Part shown: positions 47,628 to 57,617 of the stretch, piece after piece
Layout: each line of letters opens with the position of its first letter
Numbering within the stretch: position 1 is the first letter of the stretch
Assembly (NCBI GenBank): GCA_028335825.1
Contig: JAIOKI010000015.1
Span: 248,001-312,000 of the forward strand
DNA: 64,000 nt
Reading direction: 5' to 3'
From: Nosema muscidifuracis
Lineage: Eukaryota > Microsporidia > Nosematidae
Notes under the pieces: model-generated
Databases searched by the model: none
Told to the model about the DNA's origin: nothing
Seen by the model: the letters and a program-made list of their open reading frames with translations, nothing else
Program-made: the position numbers and the translations under genes

Positions 47628-50291
47628 TCAAATAATATCAAATTTATCCTTTAAAAACACTAACAACTGAAGATGCTCTTCATCAAGTTCGTCTCTATAA
47701 TACTGTTTTAAAATATCAATATTTTTTCTAGTAACTACAGAGTAAAATACACTATTCTCATTGAAATGTCTACCATACATTTTAGGTGAGTCATTGTTTT
47801 CTATTTTAATAGCTACTTTTTGTCCTTTAGTAGCTTTATTAACCTGTTTTTTATTATTCTCTATTGATACTACTTGACCAATTTTTATAATTTCTTCATC
47901 TTTAAAAATACAAACAGGTGTATTTATTTTAAGCGAGCCTTGTTCGACTTCTACTCCAAGAATAAGCGGGGATCTTTTCGTAAAAATACAGTTGGGCACT
48001 ATAATAAGTTTGGCTGGAAATACTGTTTCGTTTGAATGCTGTTCTTTATCTCGATTTCTCATATCTGTAACGTATTTTGTGTACTGGTCTAATAAGTGAT
48101 AGATAATCTTTGCTTCAAATATTTTAACATGCATCGAGCTAGCCAATTCTTTAATTTCTTTATCTAAGACTACATCAAAACACAAAATTGCTCCATATTC
48201 GTTATTTTTTTCTTGATTAGAAGCTATAATGAGTAAATCTTTTTTCTTGAGATTACCAATACTTACATTAGATACTTTTACCTCACTCTTCTTCAAGAAG
48301 CTTAGAAGAGCTTCTAGTGATCCAAGTGTGCTTGCTACTACATGCACACCAGTTTCACTAAGCTCTATCGAAGATATTACTGATTGATAATCTTTATTAA
48401 GTAAAGATTTTATTTCTTCATCGTTATCCTTAACAATATACACCCTACTTCCAGCTATAGCATTATCACACCCATGTGCAAATATTTTGACTCCTAGACT
48501 AGCTTTTACATTTTTAAACTGTTGATATTGACTTTTAACACGTAATTCTTTCAAGGCTTGTGGAATTAATAAAGTTCGGATGGTTGTTATCACTGGCCCA
48601 TCTGTTGTACTAAATCCTATTTTGTCTCCAGTATTTAATTCTCCATTACTCAATATAACATCAAGAGTATATCCAAATCCATCAGTATATTTCACTTCCA
48701 AAATGGTACATTCAATTTCTTCTGTAATTACCATTTTAGATTTCATATATTTCTCACTTAATTCTAAAATTAAAGATACAAGATCAGGAATTCCTTCACC
48801 AGAAATTGCTGATGTAGGAACAAGAGAAATATATTTCTTATCATTTGGATTCTCAGAGAAAAGTGTAGCATTATATCCTATTTCTGCAAATTTCATTATT
48901 ACGTAGTTCAATTGAGTTTTGAATTCAATTTTGGTACTTTCTTCTTGATTTTCAAAAGCTTCATTCCAATATCTATAATTTTTAGATTTCCATCCATATA
49001 TTCTATCAATCTTATTTAGAGCTACAATAAAAGGAGTCTTTCTAGATTTGAGAAGTTCGATACTTTCTAAAGTTTGAGGTTCTAGCCCATGTACAATGTC
49101 TACTACCAATATTGCAAGATTACATATAGAAGATCCTCTTGATCGTAAATTTGTAAAAGATTCGTGCCCAGGGGTGTCAATTACAAGAATTCCTGGAAGA
49201 TCACCAATCTGTTTTCCACATTTTTTAGCCAATTCATGTGATGGAAAAAATGTAGCACCAATTTGCTGAGTGATTCCACCCGCTTCCTTCTCCTGGACAT
49301 TACTCTCACGTAATTTATCCAATAATTTTGTTTTTCCAGTATCTACATGTCCTAGAATACAACATATAGGACTTTTATGTTTTGAAGATACTACATATTC
49401 GGGCTTTTCTACAACAATTTTAGGTTTCTCTTTGTTTACAATTAGTCTACTAAACGATCTCTCAGCATCTCGTAACTCATCTTCTTTTCTTCGTTTTTCC
49501 TCTTCAATTTCTCTAAGCCTTTCTTCTTCTAATTCCCTAATACGTCTTTCTTCTTGTTTTTTCTTTTCGATAGCTATACGTGCTTCTTCTTCTTTCTGTC
49601 TTTTAGCTAGTTCCTCTTTTTTTTTGAGCTCGTTTTCTTCCATCATTTTCTTAATTTGTGCTATGGACATTTTTCCTTTCTTTTGTCCTTTTGGTGCAAT
49701 TTTAGCAGGTGCTTTATTTACCACTGGTTCTGCTTTTGATGTAATATTGATATTTTCTGATGTTGTATTATTTTTTGTATTTTTAGTATTATTTTCTGCT
49801 TTTGATGTAATATTGATATTTTCTGATGTTGTATTATTTTTTGTATTTTTAGTATTATTTTCTGCTTTTGATGTAATATTGATATTTTCTGATGTTGTAT
49901 TATTTTTTGTATTTTTAGTATTATTTTCTGCTTTTGATGTAATATTGATATTTTCTGATGTTGTATTATTTTTTGTATTTTTAGTATTATTTTCTGCTTT
50001 TGATGTAATATTGATATTTTCTGATGTTGTATTATTTTTTGTATTTTTAGTATTATTTTCTGCTTTTGATGTAATATTGATATTTTCTGATGTTGTATTA
50101 TTTTTTAAATCTTCAGTATTATTTTCTGCTTTTGATGTAATATTGATATTTTCTGATGTGTTATTATTTTTTGTATTTTTAGTATTATCTTTCTTCTTTG
50201 TATTATTATCCTCCTGTTTAGTGAGACTATTTGATACTTCATATAATGAGTTCATAAAATTATCTTTTTTTTTACCTTTCTTGCTAGCCAT
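47628..50291 (-). CDS. FUN12: Translation initiation factor eIF5B
   Basis: This 887-residue GTPase has G1 CCILGHVDTGKT, G3 VIDTPGHESF and G4 ALNKIDRIYG, giving the eIF5B/IF2 order, with later OB-fold and C-terminal domains ending YYRDELDEEHLQLLVFLKDK. It joins 40S and 60S subunits at the start codon. The N-terminal part, always variable in this family, carries about seven copies of a 22-residue unit (ENINITSKAENNTKNTKNNT) coded by a 66-bp repeat, followed by a Lys/Glu/Arg-rich helix. CCC lies nine bases before the ATG. The divergent neighbour starts 51 bases away. Confidence 0.97.
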   Translation of the reverse strand: MASKKGKKKDNFMNSLYEVSNSLTKQEDNNTKKKDNTKNTKNNNTSENINITSKAENNTEDLKNNTTSENINITSKAENNTKNTKNNTTSENINITSKAENNTKNTKNNTTSENINITSKAENNTKNTKNNTTSENINITSKAENNTKNTKNNTTSENINITSKAENNTKNTKNNTTSENINITSKAEPVVNKAPAKIAPKGQKKGKMSIAQIKKMMEENELKKKEELAKRQKEEEARIAIEKKKQEERRIRELEEERLREIEEEKRRKEDELRDAERSFSRLIVNKEKPKIVVEKPEYVVSSKHKSPICCILGHVDTGKTKLLDKLRESNVQEKEAGGITQQIGATFFPSHELAKKCGKQIGDLPGILVIDTPGHESFTNLRSRGSSICNLAILVVDIVHGLEPQTLESIELLKSRKTPFIVALNKIDRIYGWKSKNYRYWNEAFENQEESTKIEFKTQLNYVIMKFAEIGYNATLFSENPNDKKYISLVPTSAISGEGIPDLVSLILELSEKYMKSKMVITEEIECTILEVKYTDGFGYTLDVILSNGELNTGDKIGFSTTDGPVITTIRTLLIPQALKELRVKSQYQQFKNVKASLGVKIFAHGCDNAIAGSRVYIVKDNDEEIKSLLNKDYQSVISSIELSETGVHVVASTLGSLEALLSFLKKSEVKVSNVSIGNLKKKDLLIIASNQEKNNEYGAILCFDVVLDKEIKELASSMHVKIFEAKIIYHLLDQYTKYVTDMRNRDKEQHSNETVFPAKLIIVPNCIFTKRSPLILGVEVEQGSLKINTPVCIFKDEEIIKIGQVVSIENNKKQVNKATKGQKVAIKIENNDSPKMYGRHFNENSVFYSVVTRKNIDILKQYYRDELDEEHLQLLVFLKDKFDII
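49735..50190. repeat. 66-bp in-frame repeat inside eIF5B
   Basis: Seven tandem copies of a 66-bp unit (containing gatgtaatattgatattttc on the plus strand) encode the 22-residue repeats of the eIF5B N-terminus. Five copies are identical or nearly so. The sixth and the last differ (an EDL in place of KNT; one codon shorter). High identity points to recent expansion. Confidence 0.9.
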
Positions 50292-50341
50292 CCTTTTATG
50301 GGCTAAAAATTTATTTATGAGAATTATTTTTATAGCCCCGA

Positions 50342-50929
50342 ATGTTATTGAAAAAATTTGACGATCTAAAGAGTAAATTTGAAGATAATGAACAAATAAT
50401 TCTCACTGAATATTTTGTAGAAACTGCTTTACAATATTTATTCAATGAAAAAACTATTGGCAGATATAAAATTAATTTGCTAAATGATATAAAAGTTTTA
50501 AATCCTGAAATATATAAAAACAAAAAAGATGAATTAATGCGTCATAAGGCTATACAAACAAGAGCTTTGGTTCTTGATCTGATTAGTACAGATTACTCTA
50601 TAGATGTTAAATGTATTTATAAACCTGAAAAATGGGTGTACAAGATATTAAAAGATATCGAGAGTACGTTTATAGACGAAAAAGATTTACTATATTCGTA
50701 TAACAACTATCTTGTTAAAGAGTTTGAAGATATTTTTATTAATAAGGTTGAGAAATACGGATCAAATGGTAATCAGCTTCTTGTAAATTTTATATGTTAC
50801 AAGCGAGGTATTCACAAATTCGTCAAATTTGATTTCACAGATTTTTTTATTAATATTAAAAACCAAATCAATCCTATAAAACTGTACCAAGATAAAGAAT
50901 TGGAGTCAATAGTTGATGATTGTAAATAA
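50342..50929 (+). CDS. Hypothetical helical protein
   Basis: This is a 195-residue protein without a recognised family. It is helical and charged, with a middle part (HKAIQTRALVLDLISTDYSI) and an end (FVKFDFTDFFINIKNQINPI) that suggest a folded domain. There is no signal or membrane segment. The start is strongly supported (tagccccgaATG) and the gene shares a very short divergent promoter with eIF5B. Confidence 0.75.
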   Translation: MLLKKFDDLKSKFEDNEQIILTEYFVETALQYLFNEKTIGRYKINLLNDIKVLNPEIYKNKKDELMRHKAIQTRALVLDLISTDYSIDVKCIYKPEKWVYKILKDIESTFIDEKDLLYSYNNYLVKEFEDIFINKVEKYGSNGNQLLVNFICYKRGIHKFVKFDFTDFFINIKNQINPIKLYQDKELESIVDDCK

Positions 50930-51155
50930 CAAGATAAATTTTCTAAATGTATTTTTATATTAATTCGATATAAATTATTTAAAGCGTAAACATCTAAAAT
51001 TAAAAACAATTTTTTATTTTTAAATTATTTCAATTCTAAAATTTTAATTGTATAAACCATTTGAAATGAACCTTAACTTAGTATCAAGTTTTCAAAAAAA
51101 AAATTATTGGTTTGATTTCTTAATACAAATTTAAATATTCTTTTTTAAATCCCCT

Positions 51156-51668
51156 ATGGAGAAACATGACACAAAAAAGACCATAACTTATACAGAAATA
51201 CTTAGCGAAGATATTGAAAAGAAACTTGACAGGATAAAGATTTATAAAAAGTTTATTACGTATATTAATAATTCAGAATCAGTTTTCGATAAAAATTCAT
51301 CTTCATTTACATCTACTTCTAATCCGTATTATGAAGATTTTGTTAGGAAAAAGAAGAGCAATAATATTAACATGTGTGAGAATATAAGACTATCTGATGA
51401 AGATATTATACAAGATTTGAATGAGATGTCCACTGAAAAAGGTCTACATGTTAGAGTACTTGACTCTTCCTTGTATATAAAAAATAATAAATTTTCTAAA
51501 CATGATAGAGTTCTTGTAAGAATACAGAAGGAAGAATATTTGGGATCCATTACTTGTGTGGATACTGAAGATATTGTCGTAAAAGGAAGAGATGGAAGGA
51601 GAAATAGAATCAAGCTGGATGATATAAGACAAGAAAATGTTGAACTGACCAAGTATCTCAAACAATAA
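51156..51668 (+). CDS. Sds3-like protein (Sin3-deacetylase complex), putative
   Basis: This is a 170-residue protein. The N-terminal half is charged and helical. The C-terminal 75 residues (HVRVLDSSLYIKNNKFSKHD, then VRIQKEEYLGSITCVDTEDI and GRRNRIKLDDIRQENVELTK) form a beta-rich domain whose order and spacing resemble the C-terminal Tudor-like domain of Sds3/SUDS3 (I-DGKLY---+-Y-K, I--I---EI-V+---G-K-+I-L--L--G). Sds3 joins Sin3 and a class I deacetylase, and a deacetylase gene lies 14 kb away. The match is by eye; another chromatin-reader Tudor fold is possible. CCCC precedes the ATG. Confidence 0.5.
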   Translation: MEKHDTKKTITYTEILSEDIEKKLDRIKIYKKFITYINNSESVFDKNSSSFTSTSNPYYEDFVRKKKSNNINMCENIRLSDEDIIQDLNEMSTEKGLHVRVLDSSLYIKNNKFSKHDRVLVRIQKEEYLGSITCVDTEDIVVKGRDGRRNRIKLDDIRQENVELTKYLKQ

Positions 51669-52194
51669 ATTTTACTTGTATTCTAAAAATAATTTATCTT
51701 TTAATTTTTTAGTTAAAAAATTAATTAAAGTATAATAAATTAAATTTTATATTATATAAAACTTCTTTGTTATCAAAACATGGTTTTATTATTATTAAGA
51801 TTTTAATTAAATTTTATATCAGCTGAAACTTTTTCATTCTCATTACAGGGTTTTATTATTATTAAGATTTAATTAAATTTTATATAATATAAAACTAAAC
51901 CTTTCTAAAAAAAGAGTTGTATTTTCATTAAGATTATAAATTAAATTTTATATAATATCAAATTTCTTCGTTCTCAGAACATGGTTTTTTTATTATTAAA
52001 ATTTTAATTAAATTTTATATTATATAGATGACGATTTAATAAATTTTGCAAATTCTTTAATTAATAAAAATTTAATTAAAACAAAATAAATATTTGTTAA
52101 ACAAAGACTTACTGAACAATTATTTTAATAATAAAAATATATACGTAATAAAATTAAAATTGATTAATCAAACCCTTGGAATAAAATATAAATC
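51669..52194. repeat. Tandem repeat of about 70 bp between convergent genes
   Basis: Between about 51739 and 52027 the block ttaaattttatat(a/t)atat returns five times with a period of about 65-70 bp. The intervening sequence contains a variable (gt)tctcagaacatgg-like core and a tttattattattaag stretch. No gene lies here; BRE1 ends at 52195. Confidence 0.8.
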
Positions 52195-53736
52195 TTATAA
52201 ATACAACCTCTTTACATCATTCACATTAAATGAGTACCCGCATGTAGGACATTTTCTATCTCTTAGTTTAATTCTCATTTGAATACATCCATCACAAAAA
52301 GTATGCATACATGAGGTGATGGCTACATTCTTAGTATTCACATCACAAAGATTACAAATTAAAATACTCTTATCACTTTCATTAACTAATTTTTTACTTA
52401 ACATTTCTCGTACATCATTCTCAAATTCTTTTAATATTTTTTCTATATCTTCATTTTTTCTTTCTAAACAAAGCATTTCGATATTTTTATTTTTAAGCTC
52501 ATCTTTGTACTTATCTATAAGTTTAATTCTTTCTACATTTACTCTGATAAGTTTATTTTTTTCATCTGTTAATGTCTTAATTTCTGTTATATGCGTTGAT
52601 ATAATTTTCTTCTGTTGGGCTAGATCTTCAACATATCGTAGTAAATTATTTGAATGAGAATTTATAGATATAAGATCTTTTTCTTGTTCTAAATTTTTAT
52701 TTTTTCTTTCTAAATCTAATATTTTTTGTTCTAACTGTTTTATAACTAAAAAATTCTTCTTATTTTCTTCTGTAAGTGAATCACATACTTCTAATAAATT
52801 ACTAATTTCTTCATCATAAAAATCTTCACCTGTCGCAATATTTTTCTTATTTTCGAATAATTTGTACGTATTAAGTTTGATAAACGTATCTTTGGTTTGA
52901 TTAATAATCAAAATACTTTGATTTTTAATGTCTTGATAATCTTTGTTAAGAACATTGATCTTATCAGATAAATTATTAATCTCAGAAGATAAAATCTTAT
53001 TTTTTTCTTGTAATCTAGATAATCGATCAATTTTCTTAATATCATTTTCTTTTATAACATTCTTGAGTTCTTCAATCTTTAACAATGAATTATTGAAATT
53101 TTCATTAATTTTTTCATATTTCTTCATAAACTCCTCGTATTTAATCTTAATTTCCATAATTTTATTATTAGAATTTACTATTAATCTTTCCTTTTCTAAC
53201 TTAGAATATTCAACTCGTGTCTTTAAATTTATTATCTCATCAGTATTTTCATCACTATCTTGTTTAATATTACTAGTCCTAGATAATATCTGTAATTTAA
53301 TTACAGTATTTTCTAACTCAACTATTTTATTTTCTTTTTCTGTTAAACTTGTTCTCAGACTGGTTATTTTATCAATTAATGTTTGATTTTCATCATCAGA
53401 ATTTTCTTTTAATTTTGTGCTATACTCGTCAAGCTTATTTTTTATATCTTGTGTATCATTTAAAGAATCATCAATATCAGTACAAACATTTTGATAATTT
53501 TCTTTATTTTCTTGTGATATATTTTTTGAAGAAAATTGTTCATACAGCTTTAAATTCTCAAGTTCCAGATCTTTGTAATCTTTCTGTAACTTGTAGTATA
53601 ATTCTTTGTATGTTTTATATTGTGAGTACATATAACATTTTTGAGCTGTTATTATATTCTCATCTATTAAGAGCTTTTGAAGTGCAGTTCGTACCTCTTC
53701 TGGATCATAATCAAGTTTACATTTTTTTTTGTTCAT
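52195..53736 (-). CDS. BRE1: Bre1-like E3 ubiquitin ligase for histone H2B
   Basis: This 513-residue protein is coiled coil from about residue 50 to 450 and ends in a C3HC4 RING (about 461-513): CNLC, CMHTFCDGC, RDRKCPTCGYSFNVNDVKRL. The C-terminal RING ending F--ND---+YL after a long coil is the hallmark of Bre1/RNF20. It ubiquitinates histone H2B with Rad6, a mark needed for Set1 and Dot1 methylation during transcription. Yeast Bre1 is 700 residues, so the coil is shortened. CCCCC lies 10 bases before the ATG on the minus strand. Confidence 0.93.
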   Translation of the reverse strand: MNKKKCKLDYDPEEVRTALQKLLIDENIITAQKCYMYSQYKTYKELYYKLQKDYKDLELENLKLYEQFSSKNISQENKENYQNVCTDIDDSLNDTQDIKNKLDEYSTKLKENSDDENQTLIDKITSLRTSLTEKENKIVELENTVIKLQILSRTSNIKQDSDENTDEIINLKTRVEYSKLEKERLIVNSNNKIMEIKIKYEEFMKKYEKINENFNNSLLKIEELKNVIKENDIKKIDRLSRLQEKNKILSSEINNLSDKINVLNKDYQDIKNQSILIINQTKDTFIKLNTYKLFENKKNIATGEDFYDEEISNLLEVCDSLTEENKKNFLVIKQLEQKILDLERKNKNLEQEKDLISINSHSNNLLRYVEDLAQQKKIISTHITEIKTLTDEKNKLIRVNVERIKLIDKYKDELKNKNIEMLCLERKNEDIEKILKEFENDVREMLSKKLVNESDKSILICNLCDVNTKNVAITSCMHTFCDGCIQMRIKLRDRKCPTCGYSFNVNDVKRLYL

Positions 53737-54665
53737 TTTGTCTCTGGGGGATTTAATTTTAAAATTGTATTTTATGCTACAGATTTAATATTTATGTAAT
53801 AACTTTTGTGATAAATTTTGTATTTATGTAATGATATAGTTTATGTAATAAATATTGTATTTATGCTACAGATTTAGTTTATGTGATAAATTCCTAAGAA
53901 AATATTTAAGAAATATTTAATAAGTGAGAACATAACTTTAAGCTAAGAATAATTAATATTTGCATAAATTAGATGATCCTTTATAATTATTTTAAAACTA
54001 GCTAAAGTTTTTACGTTCTCAAAACGGAAATGTAATTTTATTAGGGGTTAAAAAATAAATAATTTTGAATTTCAACTTTTTGTTTATATTGATTTAATAA
54101 TAATAGAATAATTTGATATCTCTAACGAAAAAATATAAATTTTACTAAAAATGATCTTTCATTTTTAATTAACATCTGGATGTAAAAAAATACACTCATT
54201 TTTGTTTATAAAGTGCTTATGACAACAAAATAATTTAAAATGTTAATTATAGTATATTTATCTAAGCAGAGTTTTCCTTATAATTAACTTCATAATTCAT
54301 CAACAATATAACTTTAATTTCTTGTAAGTCGCAGATTTTTTTTCTCATACTGATTATTTTTTTAGTAATTTTTTGAGTTTTCTAATAATTTCATTGTAAA
54401 CTCTTTTTAATATGCAAATTGAAAATTTATAAATTAATAAACGAAGCTATTTTCGGATCAAAATATTCTAAAAAATTAAATCTCCTTTTCACTAAGAAAA
54501 CTAATTAAAATCTAGAAAAAAACCTGAGTTGTTCCATCTTTAAAGGGATTTATTGTCCAGATCAAAAACTTTGAACTTTCTATAGAAACTTTTTTTTATG
54601 TAAAGTATTTTTTTATTTCCTTACTTTTTAATTTTAATTCTCTTAATTAAAAATATTAAACCATT

Positions 54666-54847
54666 AATGGGTTTTTACAGTGTAATCTAAGACTGAATAT
54701 TTGCCTCTCTTCCCCCATCATTTCTTGATGCTTTTTCTTGACCGTTATTTCTCTTCAGCATTTGTATTCAATTGAAATTCTTTCAAGAGTCTTCTTCGGA
54801 ATAATTGATTAGATATAGGCCTGTATGTAAATTTATACCCAGCGCTA
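54666..54847. repeat. Dispersed 180-bp repeat, copy A
   Basis: This copy shares recognisable similarity over about 180 bp with 58024-58202 in the same orientation. Well-kept blocks include agagtcttcttcgga, followed by taattgatta and ataggcctgta. It has no open frame of its own. It is probably a part of a mobile element that is otherwise decayed. Confidence 0.75.
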
Positions 54848-56384
54848 TTCTGTATTTAGCATTGTATTTTGATGGTAGTACATTCAGTTTTAAAAAAATG
54901 GGATTATTTTAATATGAATTTTAGATAATCTAAAGAATATTTTACTATAAAAAACCATCAACGAACTTCATACTAAATTATTTTACAAAAAAATATTACA
55001 GTCGATGTGATTTTAATATTTTTTGTAACTATCTAACCGTAAAATATCTTCTTCTAATACTTATTTCTAAATACATGACCAATATCAAGTTAAACCTTTT
55101 TTTTAACTTCGTTTATCTATTCATTCATTTGATTTTTATATTATTGCAGATATAAATGTACATATCTAATAAACTCTTATATTTTCTTCTTACATCAAAT
55201 TATTAAATGTTATAATCAGTATTTTTACTTTATACTAAACACTACAATTTTTTGCTTCTTTTTTTAGTTTTAGTAATTAAAAACTTATTAATTTACTTCA
55301 TGAGAGGTTATACTTTTTTTTTAAAATATTATATAATATGTTTCATTTACTTTTTTCTTTCTAAATTAAGCTATCCGTTAGTATTATGTGATAATTAAAA
55401 CTTAACTAATATTTATTGTAATTAAATCATTTAATTTTGATTATAGTGCTACAATTAATAGTATCTGCATGTTATCTAACAAAAACATTGTAAAAAAACA
55501 GTAAAAAGATTAGATCTCATATGTTCAGGAATGTTTAGTAAATGACTGATTATAGTTTTATTCAATACATAGTTCCCTAAACTAATATCAAATAGAAAAG
55601 AAAACCCGATATATGCATTAGATAAGATAAATAAGATAGTATCATGGAATAGAAATTTATTTTTTTAATTAAAAATCATGATACTGTTTTTTAATTAAAA
55701 ACTTTGAGTCTATAAATGAATAAAACTTGAATAGTTTCGTATGTGATTCTTCCAAAAGATAAAATAATAAACTGATAATGGATCAGACTATTGGATACAA
55801 GCATATTTAAAATATAAGTCTTAAGATTAAAATTGTTTAAGAAAGACATTAAATATTGAATAAGTAAGATTGTCATGTTAATTGATAGGTTAAATTAAAT
55901 TGATATTATAGTACTGTAATTATTGTCTAGGAATCTTATCAGCTATAATGAACTTATAAATGGTTTATTCAAAAATATAAAAAAATAATTTATTTATTCA
56001 AAAAACAAAATTTATCTGTTATTTTAAAAAAAATTTAATGAGTTTTTTTATATAATATATAGTAATTATTCAAATAACTTAATTTAACTTATTATTTTAA
56101 AAATAAAATTTAAATTATTGAGTTTTGTTTATATAATATTTGGTATTAATCTAATCTAGTATTTTAAAAAAAAATAATTTTTTATCAAAGAAGAAGGATA
56201 AATTAAATAATATTTAGTTAACAAAGATCTCACAAGAATGCAGAAAGATATATAAATAATAAAATTATTAAATAAATTACAAATACATATTTTTAATTCA
56301 AAAAGAATAATCTAAGTGAGTATTGTTCTTATTATCAGCTATTTAACAGCTTTAATTACCATAATTCATAATTATTTACGTTTT

Positions 56385-56582
56385 AAATTTTTATGTATTT
56401 TAATTTATTATTTCGAGATACACGTCATCACCAATTCAAAATAGAAATAATTTGAATATTTGTAAAATTTATTATATGAACACATATCAAACTTAAATAG
56501 ATATTATGATAAATAAATACAATTTATGGCTTGTTAAATTAAAAAAAATATAATGCTGCTAAAACACCCTCCTTCATTATTA
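56385..56582. repeat. Promoter-flank repeat of the secreted family, copy 1
   Basis: The 200 bp before the first family gene match the 200 bp before the second (60352-60546), with shared blocks such as gatacacgtcatca and tatcaaactta. Both end in a ctgctaaaacaccctcc start signal. The third gene keeps only the last 30-40 bases. The three genes were therefore copied with different amounts of flank. Confidence 0.8.
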
Positions 56583-57407
56583 ATGAATATAAGATCCACC
56601 ACAATATTCTGTTTATTTATAAATTTGATATTATCATCAAGATTATACAACTTCAAAAAAGAGATGTGTAAGAAATTTTTAAATGATGAAGAATTATCAT
56701 CTATGAATACGAATACTACCCAAATCGATACTACTATAGATTTAATCGATATATCTGATGATAGTGATTTAGATGTTATTAATGAAGTGTCAAAAGATTC
56801 AATACAAAAATTTTTAATTAACGGTAAGAGGATAAAATTACTAGTTAATCGCAATTTTATCAACTCGATCAAAAAAGAAGTAAGAAAAATAAATCTTATT
56901 AAGAAAGATTATGCTAAATGGGTGTATAATACTCGCATAAAAGAAAAAATGATTAAAGGTTTAAAAACTTTTTTTTCTACAACAGATTTACCTTTGGATA
57001 TGAAAAATAAAATAGATGAAAATCTTTGCAATATCATAAAGTTTCTATCAATTTTAAATAGTAATAAAAAAAAACAATGTGCATTGACTTTAAGTAGTAA
57101 TTTCTTCAAACAATATATACATATAGAGGAGAGAATTGGTTTTTTGAAAATTTTATACAATGTAATTTTAATTAATATGATAGATGAGGATTTATTAGAT
57201 AAAGATATTTCAAATGAAAAACATTTGAGTGATTATAAATTAGAATATAAAAAAGAATTTAAAAAGTTGAAAAAAATTTTGAATGATGTTAATGATTTAG
57301 TAATGTTTAACATAAAAGAACTTAATAATTGTCTTAAAATTTTGGAAAATATTATAGAAATGATAAGAAATAAACAACATTTAAATAACGTTATTTTGAA
57401 TTATTAA
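56583..57407 (+). CDS. Secreted paralogous family, copy 1
   Basis: This 274-residue protein starts MNIRSTTIFCLFINLILSSR, a good signal peptide. A short acidic segment (DLIDISDDSDLDV near 53-65) follows, then about 190 residues of Lys/Ile/Asn-rich helices (for example RKINLIKKDYAKWVYNTRIK and TTDLPLDMKNKIDENLCNII). It is clearly homologous to the two other copies at 60,547 and 61,937. I know no named family. Start choice: the CCC block lies between an upstream ATG and this one, and this ATG gives the signal peptide. Position, copy number and leader suggest a subtelomeric secreted family, possibly facing the host. Confidence 0.85.
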   Translation: MNIRSTTIFCLFINLILSSRLYNFKKEMCKKFLNDEELSSMNTNTTQIDTTIDLIDISDDSDLDVINEVSKDSIQKFLINGKRIKLLVNRNFINSIKKEVRKINLIKKDYAKWVYNTRIKEKMIKGLKTFFSTTDLPLDMKNKIDENLCNIIKFLSILNSNKKKQCALTLSSNFFKQYIHIEERIGFLKILYNVILINMIDEDLLDKDISNEKHLSDYKLEYKKEFKKLKKILNDVNDLVMFNIKELNNCLKILENIIEMIRNKQHLNNVILNY

Positions 57408-57423
57408 TAAAATATTATAATTT

Positions 57424-57617
57424 ATTGAATTTTTAAAAAAAAAATATAACAGCTCAAAACATTATAGACTCTTACAGGATCTTTAAAGTAATAAACAGGT
57501 TTAGACAAATAAATTTTGAAACAAACTAGATAAAATGAATGAAAATCTAAGAGCAAATAAAAAACATAATTACAATTTATTTACTAACTACTGTGAATTA
57601 TATAAATAATATAAAAG
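57424..57617. repeat. 3'-flank repeat of the secreted family, copy 1
   Basis: The 190 bp after the first family gene reappear at 61674-61861, between copies 2 and 3, with long identical stretches such as gtttagacaaataaattttg and aactactgtgaattatataa. It marks the unit in which the family was duplicated. Confidence 0.85.

Larger units (their letters stand above)
53737..56582. other. 2.8-kb gene-free region at the edge of the core
   Basis: No intact gene is visible. The region includes short repeats (atttatgtaataa-type, 53780-53890), a reverse copy of the 24.5-kb dispersed block at 54016-54060, and a short minus-strand relic of coding sequence near 54420-54600. It also holds one copy of the 180-bp repeat (54666-54847), about three copies of a unit of about 85 bp at 55980-56185, and the promoter-flank repeat from 56385. 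The composition is more mixed than elsewhere, consistent with decayed inserted DNA. Confidence 0.6.

Noticed and set aside
49270-50361. 363-residue plus-strand frame opposite eIF5B
   Set aside because: It is an antisense shadow of the 66-bp repeat and the charged helix; no independent start signal or family.
52316-53386. Plus-strand frames opposite BRE1
   Set aside because: They are shadows of a coiled-coil gene, Leu/Ser/Phe-rich, with no supporting signal.
55691-55876. 61-residue minus-strand frame
   Set aside because: There is no start signal, no recognisable content, and it lies in decayed DNA.
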